Positions 1-6,466 of a stretch of DNA of 8,829 nucleotides are shown here, one piece after another. Location of the stretch: the NCBI GenBank assembly GCA_039583705.1, contig JAVKSM010000122.1, forward strand, positions 1-8,829, given 5' to 3'. A program made the position numbers and the translations under genes. Numbering within the stretch: the stretch's first letter is position 1; every line of letters starts with the position of its first letter. This DNA is from JAVKSM01 sp039583705 (GTDB taxonomy: Bacteria > Actinomycetota > Actinomycetes > Mycobacteriales > Pseudonocardiaceae). The notes under the pieces were generated by a model. That model saw only the letters and a list, made by a program, of their open reading frames with translations, made no database searches and had not been told where the DNA came from.

Positions 1-1
1 G

Positions 2-202
2 CTCGGGACTGCGCCGCCGCTTGCGGCCCCGCCGCCACTCGTGGCTGCGCCCTCAGCCGGCCCGTCACGGCGGTGGGTCCGCCCCGTCGCGGCGCGTCCC
101 GGGTACCCGCGGCTGCGGATCGGCCTCGTGCTGGCCATCGCCCTGTTCTGCCTGATCCTCTTCGAGATCGTCCGGACCGTCCTCGCCGCTGTCTCCCCGT
201 GA
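2..202 (+). CDS. C-terminal end of an unknown tail-anchored or membrane protein (5'-truncated by the window)
   Basis: Sixty-six codons are open from the left edge to the TGA at 200-202. The visible part begins with a proline/alanine-rich linker (residues 1-36, ten or so prolines), followed by one hydrophobic helix at about residues 40-57 (IGLVLAIALFCLILFEIV) and a short tail ending in AAVSP. This is the shape of a protein held in the membrane by a C-terminal helix, with a flexible linker leading to a domain outside the window. Codons are almost all G/C-ending, as in a real gene. I do not recognise the family. The gene is in the same direction as the MFS/kinase-like gene, with at most 160 bp between them, so the two may share a transcript. 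In many actinomycetes topA lies just upstream of this neighbourhood, but nothing here looks like topoisomerase. Confidence 0.6.
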   Translation, partial: LGTAPPLAAPPPLVAAPSAGPSRRWVRPVAARPGYPRLRIGLVLAIALFCLILFEIVRTVLAAVSP

Positions 203-274
203 TCGGCAGCGCTGTCGGCCCGGCCGGGTACCTTCTGGATACCCTGGAGCGCGAGGGGCGCAGCAGATCAACCC

Positions 275-292
275 GAAGGGGGTGAACGAACG
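275..292 (+). promoter_or_regulatory. Strong Shine-Dalgarno (275-282) placed for an ACG start codon at 290
   Basis: GAAGGGGG at 275-282 is the best ribosome binding site in this gap. Seven bases after it, in frame with the MFS/kinase-like protein, is ACG (290-292). The frame is open from the previous stop at 202, and I find no ATG, GTG or TTG in it before GTG 362, which has no Shine-Dalgarno sequence. A GTG overlapping the site at 282 is in another frame that ends at 536. The likeliest reading is that translation begins at 290 from ACG, or that an ancestral ATG has mutated to ACG. Confidence 0.5.
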
Positions 293-361
293 GCCATCCG
301 ACCGCACGAGGCGCCTCCTGCGGCCGACTCGGGTGCCTCCACCTCGCACCGCCTGCGCAGC

Positions 362-2341
362 GTGCTGGCCATCCGATCGTTCCGCCGGTTGTGGGTGGTC
401 ACCGCCGTCTCCTCGACCGGTGACTGGCTGTCGCTGCTGGCGCTGTCCGCGCTGGCCACCCAACTGGTCAGCAGTTACCAGGCCAAGAGCTTCGTGCTGG
501 GTGGGGTCGTGGCCACCAAGCTGCTGCCAGCCATGATCATGGCCCCGCTGGCCGGCCCGCTGGCCGACCGGTTCGACCGGCGAGCCGTCATGGTCGTGTG
601 CGACCTGCTGCGTTTCAGCTTGTTCTTCTCCATCCCGTTGGTCGGCTCGCTCGGGTGGCTGTTCGCCGCGACGTTCCTCATCGAGATCTGCTCGTTGTTC
701 TGGATCCCGGCCAAGGACGCCTCGGTGCCCAACCTGCTGCGCCGTCGAGACCAGGTCGAGACCGCCAACCAGCTCGGGCTGGTGATGACCTACGGGGTCG
801 CGGTGATCACCGCGGCCGGGCTGTTCACGGTGATCTCCAAGATCGGTGACCTCGTCGGCTCCGCGCCCAGCCCGACCACCACCGTCTACATCGCCCTGAT
901 GATCAATGGCGGGGCCTATCTGCTCACCGCGCTGACCGTGTGGTTCCGGATCCCGGAGATCTCCGGCCGACCGGCGACCCGGCGGGAGGTCAGCCCGGGC
1001 CTGCTGGGGATGTTGCGCGAGGGCGCGGCGTTCGTCGGCTCCACGCCGCTCATCCGCGGCCTGGTCGCCGGGATCGTGGGCGCGTTCGCCGCCGGCGGCG
1101 CCGTGATCGCTTCGGCGAAGCTCTACGCGTCGAGCCTCGGCGGTGGGAACGCCTCCTACGGGCTGCTGTTCGTCGCGCTCTTCGTCGGCCTCGCCGGAGG
1201 GATGGGGCTCTCGCCGCGGCTGTCCCGGCGGATGCCGCGCCACCGGCTCTTCGGCGTGGCGATCGTCGCCGCCGGGCTGGCGCTGGTGCTCGTCGCGGTG
1301 GCATGGCACTTGTCGCTGGCGCTGGTCACGGTCGCCCTGGTCGGGGTGTTCGCCGGAATCGCGTTCCTCACCGGGCTGACGATCATCGGCGCCCAGGTCG
1401 AGGACGCGGTGCGGGGGCGCATCGTGGCTTTCGTGCAGTCGGTGGTCCGGTTGGACCTGCTCGCGTCGATGTCCGTGGTGCCACTGCTCATCGGCGTGGT
1501 GCAGTCCCGGACCATCGACATCGGCGGGCACGCCTGGCGGGTCGACGGCAGCCGGTTCGTGCTCGCCGCGGCGGGGCTGCTGGCCGCCGGGATCGGGGTC
1601 GTGGCCTACCGGCAGATGGACGACAGGTGCGGCGCACCGATCCTGGCCGAGGTGATGTCCGTGCTGCACCGTAGGGAGCGCCCGTACGCCGGCCTGCTCG
1701 TCGCCGTCGAGGGCCGCACCCCGGAGGACACCGCGGCGCAGGCGCAGCGGCTGGCCGACTGGCTGCGCGTCGAGCACGGCGACGTCGTGGTGGCGGGCTC
1801 GGTGGCCGATGACGAGAGCCGGATCGCGGCGCTGCTCGCCGGCGGCGAGCTGCTCGGTCCGCGGTCCCGCGCGCTGGCGGCGGCCGCGGTGCGGGCTGAC
1901 GTCGTCGAGCAGCGGGTGCGCCCGGCGTTGCGGTCGGGGGCGGTGGTCGTCATCGAGCGCTATGTCGACAGCCCGATGGCCCAGCTCGGCGCGGCCGCGG
2001 GACTGGACTCCGGGGAGCTGGAGAGCCTCACTTCGTGGGCGACCGGCCGGCTGCGCCCGGACATCACCGTGTTGCTGGACCGTCGACCTGCCGCCGATGC
2101 CGGCCCTGGCGTGGTCGACCCGTGGCGGGTGCAGCGGATCCTCACCGAGATGGCGGCGGCCGAGCCTGACCGCTACGTCGTCGTGGAGGCCGAGGACGAT
2201 CCCGACGTGGTCGCTGGGCGGGTGCGGGACGTGCTCGCCCCGGTGGTGGCATCCCGGGTGGCGCGGATGGCACCCGGGACGCCGCGGTCATCACTGGTCG
2301 GGCCGAGGCCGGTGCGCAGGCCACCATCTGGGACACCGTGA
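362..2341 (+). CDS. MFS transporter fused to a degenerate thymidylate-kinase-like domain
   Basis: Counted from GTG 362, residues 1 to about 415 are a hydrophobic multi-helix major-facilitator domain. It resembles drug/siderophore exporters of the EntS (MFS_3) type and carries the cytoplasmic loop motif GPLADRFDRR at 65-74. Residues from about 440 to 640 align by pattern with thymidylate kinase: the first strand LLVAVEG (445-451), VVVIERYVDSPMAQLGAA around 532 for the usual DRY-x-D-S motif, RPDITVLLD (565-573), and a C-terminal RYVVVEA strand. The P-loop GGxGxGKST is replaced by GRTPEDT (451-457), the DR aspartate is Glu532, and the LID between Asp573 and Trp588 is nearly absent. It is therefore unlikely to phosphorylate dTMP, and a true tmk should exist elsewhere. 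The transported substrate cannot be told. Homologous fusions are usual next to holB in actinobacteria. GTG 362 lacks a Shine-Dalgarno; the protein probably begins 24 codons earlier at ACG 290. The stop overlaps holB by 4 bp. Confidence 0.88.
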   Translation: MLAIRSFRRLWVVTAVSSTGDWLSLLALSALATQLVSSYQAKSFVLGGVVATKLLPAMIMAPLAGPLADRFDRRAVMVVCDLLRFSLFFSIPLVGSLGWLFAATFLIEICSLFWIPAKDASVPNLLRRRDQVETANQLGLVMTYGVAVITAAGLFTVISKIGDLVGSAPSPTTTVYIALMINGGAYLLTALTVWFRIPEISGRPATRREVSPGLLGMLREGAAFVGSTPLIRGLVAGIVGAFAAGGAVIASAKLYASSLGGGNASYGLLFVALFVGLAGGMGLSPRLSRRMPRHRLFGVAIVAAGLALVLVAVAWHLSLALVTVALVGVFAGIAFLTGLTIIGAQVEDAVRGRIVAFVQSVVRLDLLASMSVVPLLIGVVQSRTIDIGGHAWRVDGSRFVLAAAGLLAAGIGVVAYRQMDDRCGAPILAEVMSVLHRRERPYAGLLVAVEGRTPEDTAAQAQRLADWLRVEHGDVVVAGSVADDESRIAALLAGGELLGPRSRALAAAAVRADVVEQRVRPALRSGAVVVIERYVDSPMAQLGAAAGLDSGELESLTSWATGRLRPDITVLLDRRPAADAGPGVVDPWRVQRILTEMAAAEPDRYVVVEAEDDPDVVAGRVRDVLAPVVASRVARMAPGTPRSSLVGPRPVRRPPSGTP

Positions 2342-3501
2342 CCGGGGCACCGCCCGCCGTCTGGGACACCGTGGTCGGCCAGCCGGCCGCTGTCGCCCAG
2401 CTCTCGGCTGCCGCCCGCGGGGAGGGCATGACACACGCCTGGCTGTTCACCGGACCGCCCGGGTCGGGGCGTTCGGTGGCGGCGCGGGCGTTCGCCGCGG
2501 CGTTGCAGTGCCCGTCCGGTGGATGCCGGCGGTGCCAGGCCTGCCACACGGTGCTCGCCGGCACCCACGCCGACGTGCGGGAGGTGGTGCCGGAGGGCCT
2601 GACGATCTCGGTGCGGGAGATGCGCGCGCTGGTGCAGACCGCGGCGCGGCTGCCGTCGGTCGGGAGATGGCAGGTAGTGGTCATCGAAGACGCCGACCGG
2701 CTCACCGAGGGAGCGGCGAACGCGCTGCTCAAGGCGGTCGAGGAGCCGCCGGGACGAACCGTCTTCCTGCTGTGCGCGCCGTCGGACCATCCCGACGACG
2801 TGCCGGCGACGATCCGGTCGCGCTGCCGGGTGGTCCGGCTGGGCACGCCGTCCCCGGCGGCCGTGGCACAGGTGCTGCGGATGCGGGACGGGGTGGCGCC
2901 GGACGTGGCGGAGTGGGCGGCGTCGGTGTCGGGTGGGCACGTCGGGCGGGCGCGGCGGCTGGCCGGTGATCGGCAGGCCCGCGAGCGGCGGGACGCGGTG
3001 CTGGGTATCCCGCTGTCCTTGTCGGGCATGTCGGCCGTGTTCGAGGCCGCGGACGCCCTGGTGGGCGCCGCCGAGACCGAGGCACGGGACATGTCGGCGG
3101 AGCGCGACGGGGCCGAGCGGGAGGCGCTGGCGGTGTCCATGGGTGCCGGCGGGACCGGCCGGGGGGTGGCGGCGGCGGCGCGGGGGGCGCGGGCCGCGGA
3201 GAAGGAGTTGGAGCACCGGCAGCGGTCGCGGGCCACCCGCACCCAGCGGGACGCGCTGGACCGCGCGCTGGTGGACCTGGCCGGGTTCTACCGCGACGTC
3301 CTGGCCCGCAGTTTCGGTGCGACCGTCACGCCGACCCATCCTGACCGGGCCGCGGACGTCGGCCGGGCCGCAGTGATGTGGACACCCGAGTCGACGCTGC
3401 GGCGGCTGGAGGCCGTACTCGCCTGCCGCGACGCGCTGGAGCTCAACGTCAAGCCCCGCATCGCCGTCGAGGCCCTGGTCACAGCTCTCAGCCGGGGCTG
3501 A
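2338..3501 (+). CDS. holB: DNA polymerase III subunit delta' (clamp loader)
   Basis: The delta' subunit is the rigid stator of the clamp loader, which opens and places the beta sliding clamp during replication. The 387-residue protein shows the expected layout: a VVGQ start at 12-15, a P-loop-like GPPGSGRS at 39-46 (Arg in place of the usual Lys, as in other non-hydrolysing delta' proteins), a four-cysteine zinc site (Cys58, 63, 66, 69), a Walker-B-like region IEDADRL at 116-122, NALLKAVEEPP at 128-138, and the SRC sensor motif at 161-163. The C-terminal third (about 230-387) is Ala/Arg/Glu-rich and helical, as is usual for actinobacterial delta'. GTG 2338 overlaps the preceding stop (GTGA) and has no clear Shine-Dalgarno, so translational coupling is likely. 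A copy of the WDTV coding segment lies immediately before the start and again at residues 9-12. Function is secure from the motifs. Confidence 0.95.
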   Translation: MTGAPPAVWDTVVGQPAAVAQLSAAARGEGMTHAWLFTGPPGSGRSVAARAFAAALQCPSGGCRRCQACHTVLAGTHADVREVVPEGLTISVREMRALVQTAARLPSVGRWQVVVIEDADRLTEGAANALLKAVEEPPGRTVFLLCAPSDHPDDVPATIRSRCRVVRLGTPSPAAVAQVLRMRDGVAPDVAEWAASVSGGHVGRARRLAGDRQARERRDAVLGIPLSLSGMSAVFEAADALVGAAETEARDMSAERDGAEREALAVSMGAGGTGRGVAAAARGARAAEKELEHRQRSRATRTQRDALDRALVDLAGFYRDVLARSFGATVTPTHPDRAADVGRAAVMWTPESTLRRLEAVLACRDALELNVKPRIAVEALVTALSRG

Positions 3502-3580
3502 CGACGTTCAGGCCGTTCGCCGGAGGCTAACGATGCTCAGGCATCCGCCGGGGGGTGACACGCTCAGGCCGTTCGGCGTG
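3502..3580. repeat. Three degenerate 27-29 bp tandem repeats at the convergent holB/DUF4383 ends
   Basis: TCAGG recurs at 3508, 3537 and 3564, each time in a similar surrounding of about 28 bp. The first and third copies share 12 identical bases, TCAGGCCGTTCG (3508-3519 and 3564-3575). The middle copy forms a small hairpin, GATGC-TCAG-GCATC (3532-3545). The third can pair CACGC (3559-3563) with GCGTG (3576-3580). There is no T-tract, so an intrinsic terminator is only a weak possibility, but the position between two converging genes suits transcription termination. The third copy includes the stop codon of the minus-strand gene. Confidence 0.55.
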
Positions 3581-4256
3581 CCTCCATGCCGCGTGCCAGG
3601 AGCTGACGGCCTTCGTAGCTCTCCCAGGCGCGTCGGCGCGCCTCGTCGGCCCGTCGCTGCGCTTCCTCGCGCACCAGCCTCTCCTGCTCCGGGGTGGCGC
3701 GACCCAGAGCGAGCGCGGCCTCGGCGACCAGCAACACCCGATCGGCCTCGTCGCTGCCCGCTTCGCGACCGACGGTCAGCCTGCCAGCGCCCACACCGTC
3801 CGGGTGCCGCTGTCGGTAATAGGGGTTATCGGCTGGCAAGCCCCCACTGAAGCGGCCGTAGGCGCCCAGGGTGAGCAGCATGATCCCGGCGACGACGCTG
3901 AAGACCACGTTCGGCATGCGGAACGCCAGCAGGTTGACCTCGGTGTTCAGCACAGCGAGGTTGAGCAGGCCCGAGAGCAGGAAGAGGACCCCGATGGTCG
4001 TCGAGACCGTCGAGGCGATGCGGCCACCCCGGGAGGCAGCGGCGATGAGCGCCGCCCCGACGACCAGCGAGATCGTCGCCAGCAACCCGTTCGAGGACAG
4101 TCCGAGCACCTTCTCTCCGCGGGTGGTGAGGAACCCGACCTGGGTGACGAACCCGAGAACCCCGAACAGACACAACCCGGCTCCGAGCGCGGCCGCCCCG
4201 ACGCGGTGGACGACGTCCGGGCCACTGCCTCGCGTGCTGTCTGGTAGGTTTCGCAT
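3564..4256 (-). CDS. DUF4383-type four-helix membrane protein with charged C-terminal tail
   Basis: The 230-residue protein starts at ATG 4256. An excellent AGGAGGTG ribosome binding site lies 7 bases upstream on the minus strand, so the longer in-frame start 54 codons further up is rejected. Four hydrophobic helices are visible at about residues 19-37, 57-74, 83-103 and 115-132, with short loops. This size, helix number and the GLCLFGVLGF first helix match the DUF4383 family of actinobacterial inner-membrane proteins of unknown function. After the last helix comes a soluble tail (about 135-230). It begins with a Gly/Pro/Tyr-rich linker (LPADNPYYRQRHPDG) and ends in a strongly charged helix rich in Glu and Arg (from about 190). 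The tail is longer than the core family domain and may bind a partner. The gene converges on holB with 62 bp between the two stops and has no operon partner here. The function is unknown. Confidence 0.85.
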   Translation of the reverse strand: MRNLPDSTRGSGPDVVHRVGAAALGAGLCLFGVLGFVTQVGFLTTRGEKVLGLSSNGLLATISLVVGAALIAAASRGGRIASTVSTTIGVLFLLSGLLNLAVLNTEVNLLAFRMPNVVFSVVAGIMLLTLGAYGRFSGGLPADNPYYRQRHPDGVGAGRLTVGREAGSDEADRVLLVAEAALALGRATPEQERLVREEAQRRADEARRRAWESYEGRQLLARGMEARRTA

Positions 4257-4552
4257 GGGTACCCACCTCCTGGCTCGCATGCCCCAGGTCAGTCGACGCG
4301 GCGGACCGGACACAGGCCAACCTGCCGTTGCTCGGGCACCACCGGTCGCGGTGAGCATGCCAGAGTAGTCTCGTTGCGGCGCGATCGGAATCCTTGGCTG
4401 AGTGCCACGGCGTGCCACGCCGTTTCTGTCGATCTCATCGCCGTTGGCTCGTGGTCGGGCCGCATCCCGGTGCCCGGCCCGCCGGCCGTGGAGGCCCTTG
4501 GTCGCTGCCCGCGGTGGCCGGCCCCGGTCCCGCTAGACTGGCCCGGCACCTC
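4257..4552. other. Intergenic region between the divergent DUF4383 gene and tRNA-Thr
   Basis: I see no convincing gene here; the open frames are short and lack ribosome binding sites. The left edge holds the Shine-Dalgarno of the minus-strand gene (AGGAGGTG, complement of about 4265-4272). A GC-rich inverted repeat, ACGGCG-TGCCA-CGCCGT, lies at 4407-4423 and is followed on the plus strand by TTTCTGTC, so it could be a weak terminator or a cruciform. The right end must carry the tRNA promoter. Confidence 0.5.
4534..4539 (+). promoter_or_regulatory. Probable -10 box of the tRNA-Thr promoter
   Basis: TAGACT fits the actinobacterial TANNNT -10 pattern and lies 13 bp before the mature tRNA 5' end, a suitable distance for a short leader. 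I could not find a good -35 box at 16-18 bp spacing, so the call rests on the -10 alone. Confidence 0.4.
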
Positions 4553-4626
4553 GCCGCCTTAGCTCAGTCGGTCAGAGCGACGCACTCGTAATGCGTAGGT
4601 CTGGGGTTCGACTCCCCAAGGCGGCT
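4553..4626 (+). tRNA. tRNA-Thr (anticodon CGT)
   Basis: A full cloverleaf can be folded by eye. The 7-bp acceptor stem is GCCGCCT/AGGCGGC (4553-4559 with 4619-4625), the D-stem GCTC/GAGC, the anticodon stem ACGCA/TGCGT around the loop CTCGTAA, and the T-stem TGGGG/CCCCA around TTCGACT. The discriminator is T at 4626. Anticodon CGT reads ACG threonine codons. CCA is not encoded, as is common in actinobacteria. A tyrosine-recombinase gene begins about 100 bp beyond the 3' end, so the 3' half of this tRNA is the natural candidate for an element attachment site. Confidence 0.97.
4603..4626 (+). other. Candidate attachment site (att) in the 3' half of tRNA-Thr
   Basis: Many actinobacterial integrative elements recombine into the T-arm and acceptor end of a tRNA, leaving the gene whole and placing a copy of the 3' end at the far side of the element. 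The T-arm/acceptor sequence here abuts an integrase gene. I found no second copy of this sequence in the window, so the other att site, if it exists, lies beyond position 8829 or has been lost. This is inferred from position only. Confidence 0.35.
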
Positions 4627-4729
4627 CCCCCCTCTGACCAGGGAGAACGTTAGTGCAGACCTGGCCTCCGCTTCCTGCTGATCCCTTCGTGGCATGGTTT
4701 GTGGCTTGAAAGGGTCCATACTGCCCCTC

Positions 4730-5977
4730 GTGGCACGAGCAGCCGGGCGGCGCCGACGGGCGCGGGGCAACGTCGAGGAGCTGCCCAGCGGGCGGTTCCG
4801 GGTACGGGTCTACGCCGGGACCGACGCACTGACCGGGCGTGCCCACTACCTCAAGGAGACCGTCGACACGGCCGCCGAGGCCGAGCGCGTCCGTACCCGG
4901 CTGCTGGCCCAGGTCGACGAGCGGCGCAACCCGCGCACCAAGGCGACGGTCAACCAACTGCTCGACCGCTACCTGTAGGTCGTCGAGCTCGAGCGCACCA
5001 CCCGGCAGGGCTACCTCGGCAAAATCAACAAGCACATCAGCCCCGAGCTCGGGGAACTGCCGCTCGCCCGGCTCACGGTGGAAGTGCTGGAGTCGTTCTA
5101 CGCGCTGCTGCGCCGCTGCCGCGAGCACTGTCGCGGCCGTAAGTACGTCGAGCACCGCACGGAGCGGCCGCACGAGTGCGACGGGCGCTGCGGGCCGCAC
5201 CGCTGCCAGCCGCTGTCAGCCGGCAGCGTCCTGATCGTGCACGCCATCCTCAGCGGCGCCCTGGACCACGCGGTGCGCTGGGGCTGGATCGCGGTCAACC
5301 CGGCGCAGCTGGCACGACGGCCGGCCGCACCCACTCCGAACCCCCGCCCGCCCGCCGCGGCCGAGGCCGCCGCGATGCTCACCGCGACGTGGGAGGACCC
5401 GGACTGGGGCATGCTCGTCTGGTTGGCAATGGTCACCGGCGCACGACGCGGCGAGCTGTGCGCCGTCCGGCTGCGGCACGTCGACCTGGACGCTGCGGTG
5501 CTGGTCGTGGAGAAGAGCCAGGGCCAGATCGGCGGTGCGCAATGGGAGAAGGACACCAAGACCCACCAAGGCCGGCGGATCGCGCTCGACCCGGACACGG
5601 TGCTGCTGCTGGCCGCGCACATCGAGCGCTGCCGGGCACGGTGCCGTGCACTGGGCGTTGACCTCACGCCCGACTCGTTCGTGTTCTCGACCGCGCCGGA
5701 CTCCTCGACGCCACTGCGGCCGGACTCCGTCACCCAGCGCTACGGCCGGCTGGCCAAGCGGCTCGGTATCAGGACCCACCTCCATGCCCTGCGCCACTAC
5801 TCGGCGACCGAGCTCCTCACCGCCGGTGTCGACGCTCGTACCATCGCCGGCCGGCTCGGCCACAGCGGCGGCGGCTCCACCACCCTGCGCGTCTACTCCG
5901 CCTGGGTCTCCGAAGCCGACCAGCGGGCCGCCGTCTCCCTCGCCCGCCGACTACCGAAGCCGAAAGCTCAGGCGTAG
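4730..5977 (+). pseudogene. Tyrosine recombinase (integrase) interrupted by an in-frame amber codon
   Basis: Read through one TAG at 4976-4978, the frame encodes about 415 residues with the layout of an element integrase. The N-terminal arm-DNA-binding segment includes ELPSGRFRVRVYAG at 17-30. A SAM-like core-binding domain follows (about 70-190), with a Cys-rich insert (Cys130, 134, 150, 154, 159 plus nearby His). In the catalytic domain the full set is present: Arg239 (TGARRGEL), Lys277, His352 and Arg355 (HALRHY), His378 (LGH) and nucleophile Tyr389. The amber is codon 83, in the first helix of the core-binding domain (LLDRYL-stop-VVELERTT), where a GAG Glu is a likely ancestor. An internal GTG at 5078 would give 299 residues lacking the arm-binding domain. 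GTG 4730 is chosen because homologues start near this Arg-rich segment; ATG 4694 is the alternative. Neither has a good Shine-Dalgarno. The rest of the frame is intact, so the mutation looks recent or suppressed. Confidence 0.88.
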
Positions 5978-6396
5978 GCGAGGTTGACGCCGTCGTGAAC
6001 CCGCGCCGCCGCCGTGTCAGCGAAGGCGTCTGTCACCCGGACGACGTAGGCCGGATCCATGTGCTCTCGGACCTCGTCGAGCGTGAGCCACTGGACAGCT
6101 AGAGCTTCGTCGGTCGCCGTGAGCTGGCCACCAACCGGCGAGCAACGAAAGACGAGGGCGACGATGCCACGTGGCATGTTCTTGTAGACACCGGACAGAC
6201 GCTCAACGCGGACCTCAACGCCGGTCTCCTCGAACACCTCACGGCGCACGCCCTGCTCGAAGGTCTCACAGAGCTCAAGAACACCGCCGGGGGGCTCCCA
6301 ATGCTGGTTGTCACGCCGGTGCACGACCAAGACTCGCCCGTCGTCCCGGATCACAGTGCCGGCGACGCTGACCGAGTGCTTAGGCGTATCAGACAC
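5968..6396 (-). CDS. Nudix hydrolase, possibly a pSAM2 Pif-like immunity protein
   Basis: The 142-residue protein has a perfect Nudix box at residues 38-60: Gly38, Glu44, Arg52-Glu53, Glu56-Glu57, Gly59. This is the metal-binding helix that positions a nucleoside-diphosphate-linked substrate for hydrolysis. It is preceded by the typical first strands (SVAGTVIRDDGRVLVVHRRD) and by WEPPGG before the box. The length is normal for a single-domain, cytosolic Nudix protein. The start is GTG 6396 with GGAGGT five bases upstream. The 3' end overlaps the convergent integrase by 10 bp, and the gene is divergent from a GntR regulator. In the element pSAM2 a Nudix-motif protein (Pif) gives conjugal immunity and is associated with the GntR repressor KorSA, so a similar role is inferred here. 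Third codon positions are visibly less G/C-rich than in holB, a sign of transfer. The substrate is not determinable. Confidence 0.92.
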   Translation of the reverse strand: MSDTPKHSVSVAGTVIRDDGRVLVVHRRDNQHWEPPGGVLELCETFEQGVRREVFEETGVEVRVERLSGVYKNMPRGIVALVFRCSPVGGQLTATDEALAVQWLTLDEVREHMDPAYVVRVTDAFADTAAARVHDGVNLAYA

Positions 6397-6466
6397 CGAC
6401 TACCTCCGTGACTTGCTATACGCCGGGTAGCCTAGGCTATCAGTCGTCTGGAGGGCTGGAGGAGCC
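6397..6466. promoter_or_regulatory. Divergent Nudix/GntR promoter region with a 12-bp palindrome
   Basis: The gap contains the perfect palindrome TAGCCTAGGCTA at 6428-6439. On the minus strand CTGATA (6443-6438) and TATAGC (6420-6415), 17 bp apart, make a fair -35/-10 pair for the Nudix gene, and the palindrome falls between them. On the plus strand TTGCTA (6413-6418) lies 17 bp before GCTATC (6436-6441), a weaker pair for the GntR gene. GCTAT also recurs 21 bp apart (6415 and 6436), two helical turns. GntR proteins bind dyads as dimers and often repress their own divergent promoter, so this is the natural operator candidate. The GntR ribosome binding site GGAGG (6458-6462) ends the region. 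Confidence 0.55.

Noticed and set aside
282..536. 84-codon frame from GTG 282 overlapping the ribosome binding site
   Set aside because: Arg/Cys/Trp/Pro-rich translation unlike a protein; it is out of frame with the recognisable MFS sequence.
65..1777. 570-codon open frame on the minus strand opposite the MFS domain
   Set aside because: It is a shadow of a high-GC gene: His/Arg/Gln/Asp-rich, no membrane or domain pattern, and the plus strand is clearly the MFS/kinase-like gene.
2142..3339. Two long minus-strand frames across holB
   Set aside because: Arg/Pro/Ser-rich antisense shadows; holB on the plus strand has all family motifs.
4257..4418. N-terminal extension of the DUF4383-type gene by 54 codons to 4418
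   Set aside because: An almost perfect ribosome binding site sits 7 bases before ATG 4256, and the extension is Arg/Gly/Pro-rich with no feature.
4625..4645. CTCCC/GGGAG inverted repeat just after the tRNA as a terminator
   Set aside because: The loop is 11 bases, the stem starts inside the mature tRNA, and no T-tract follows.
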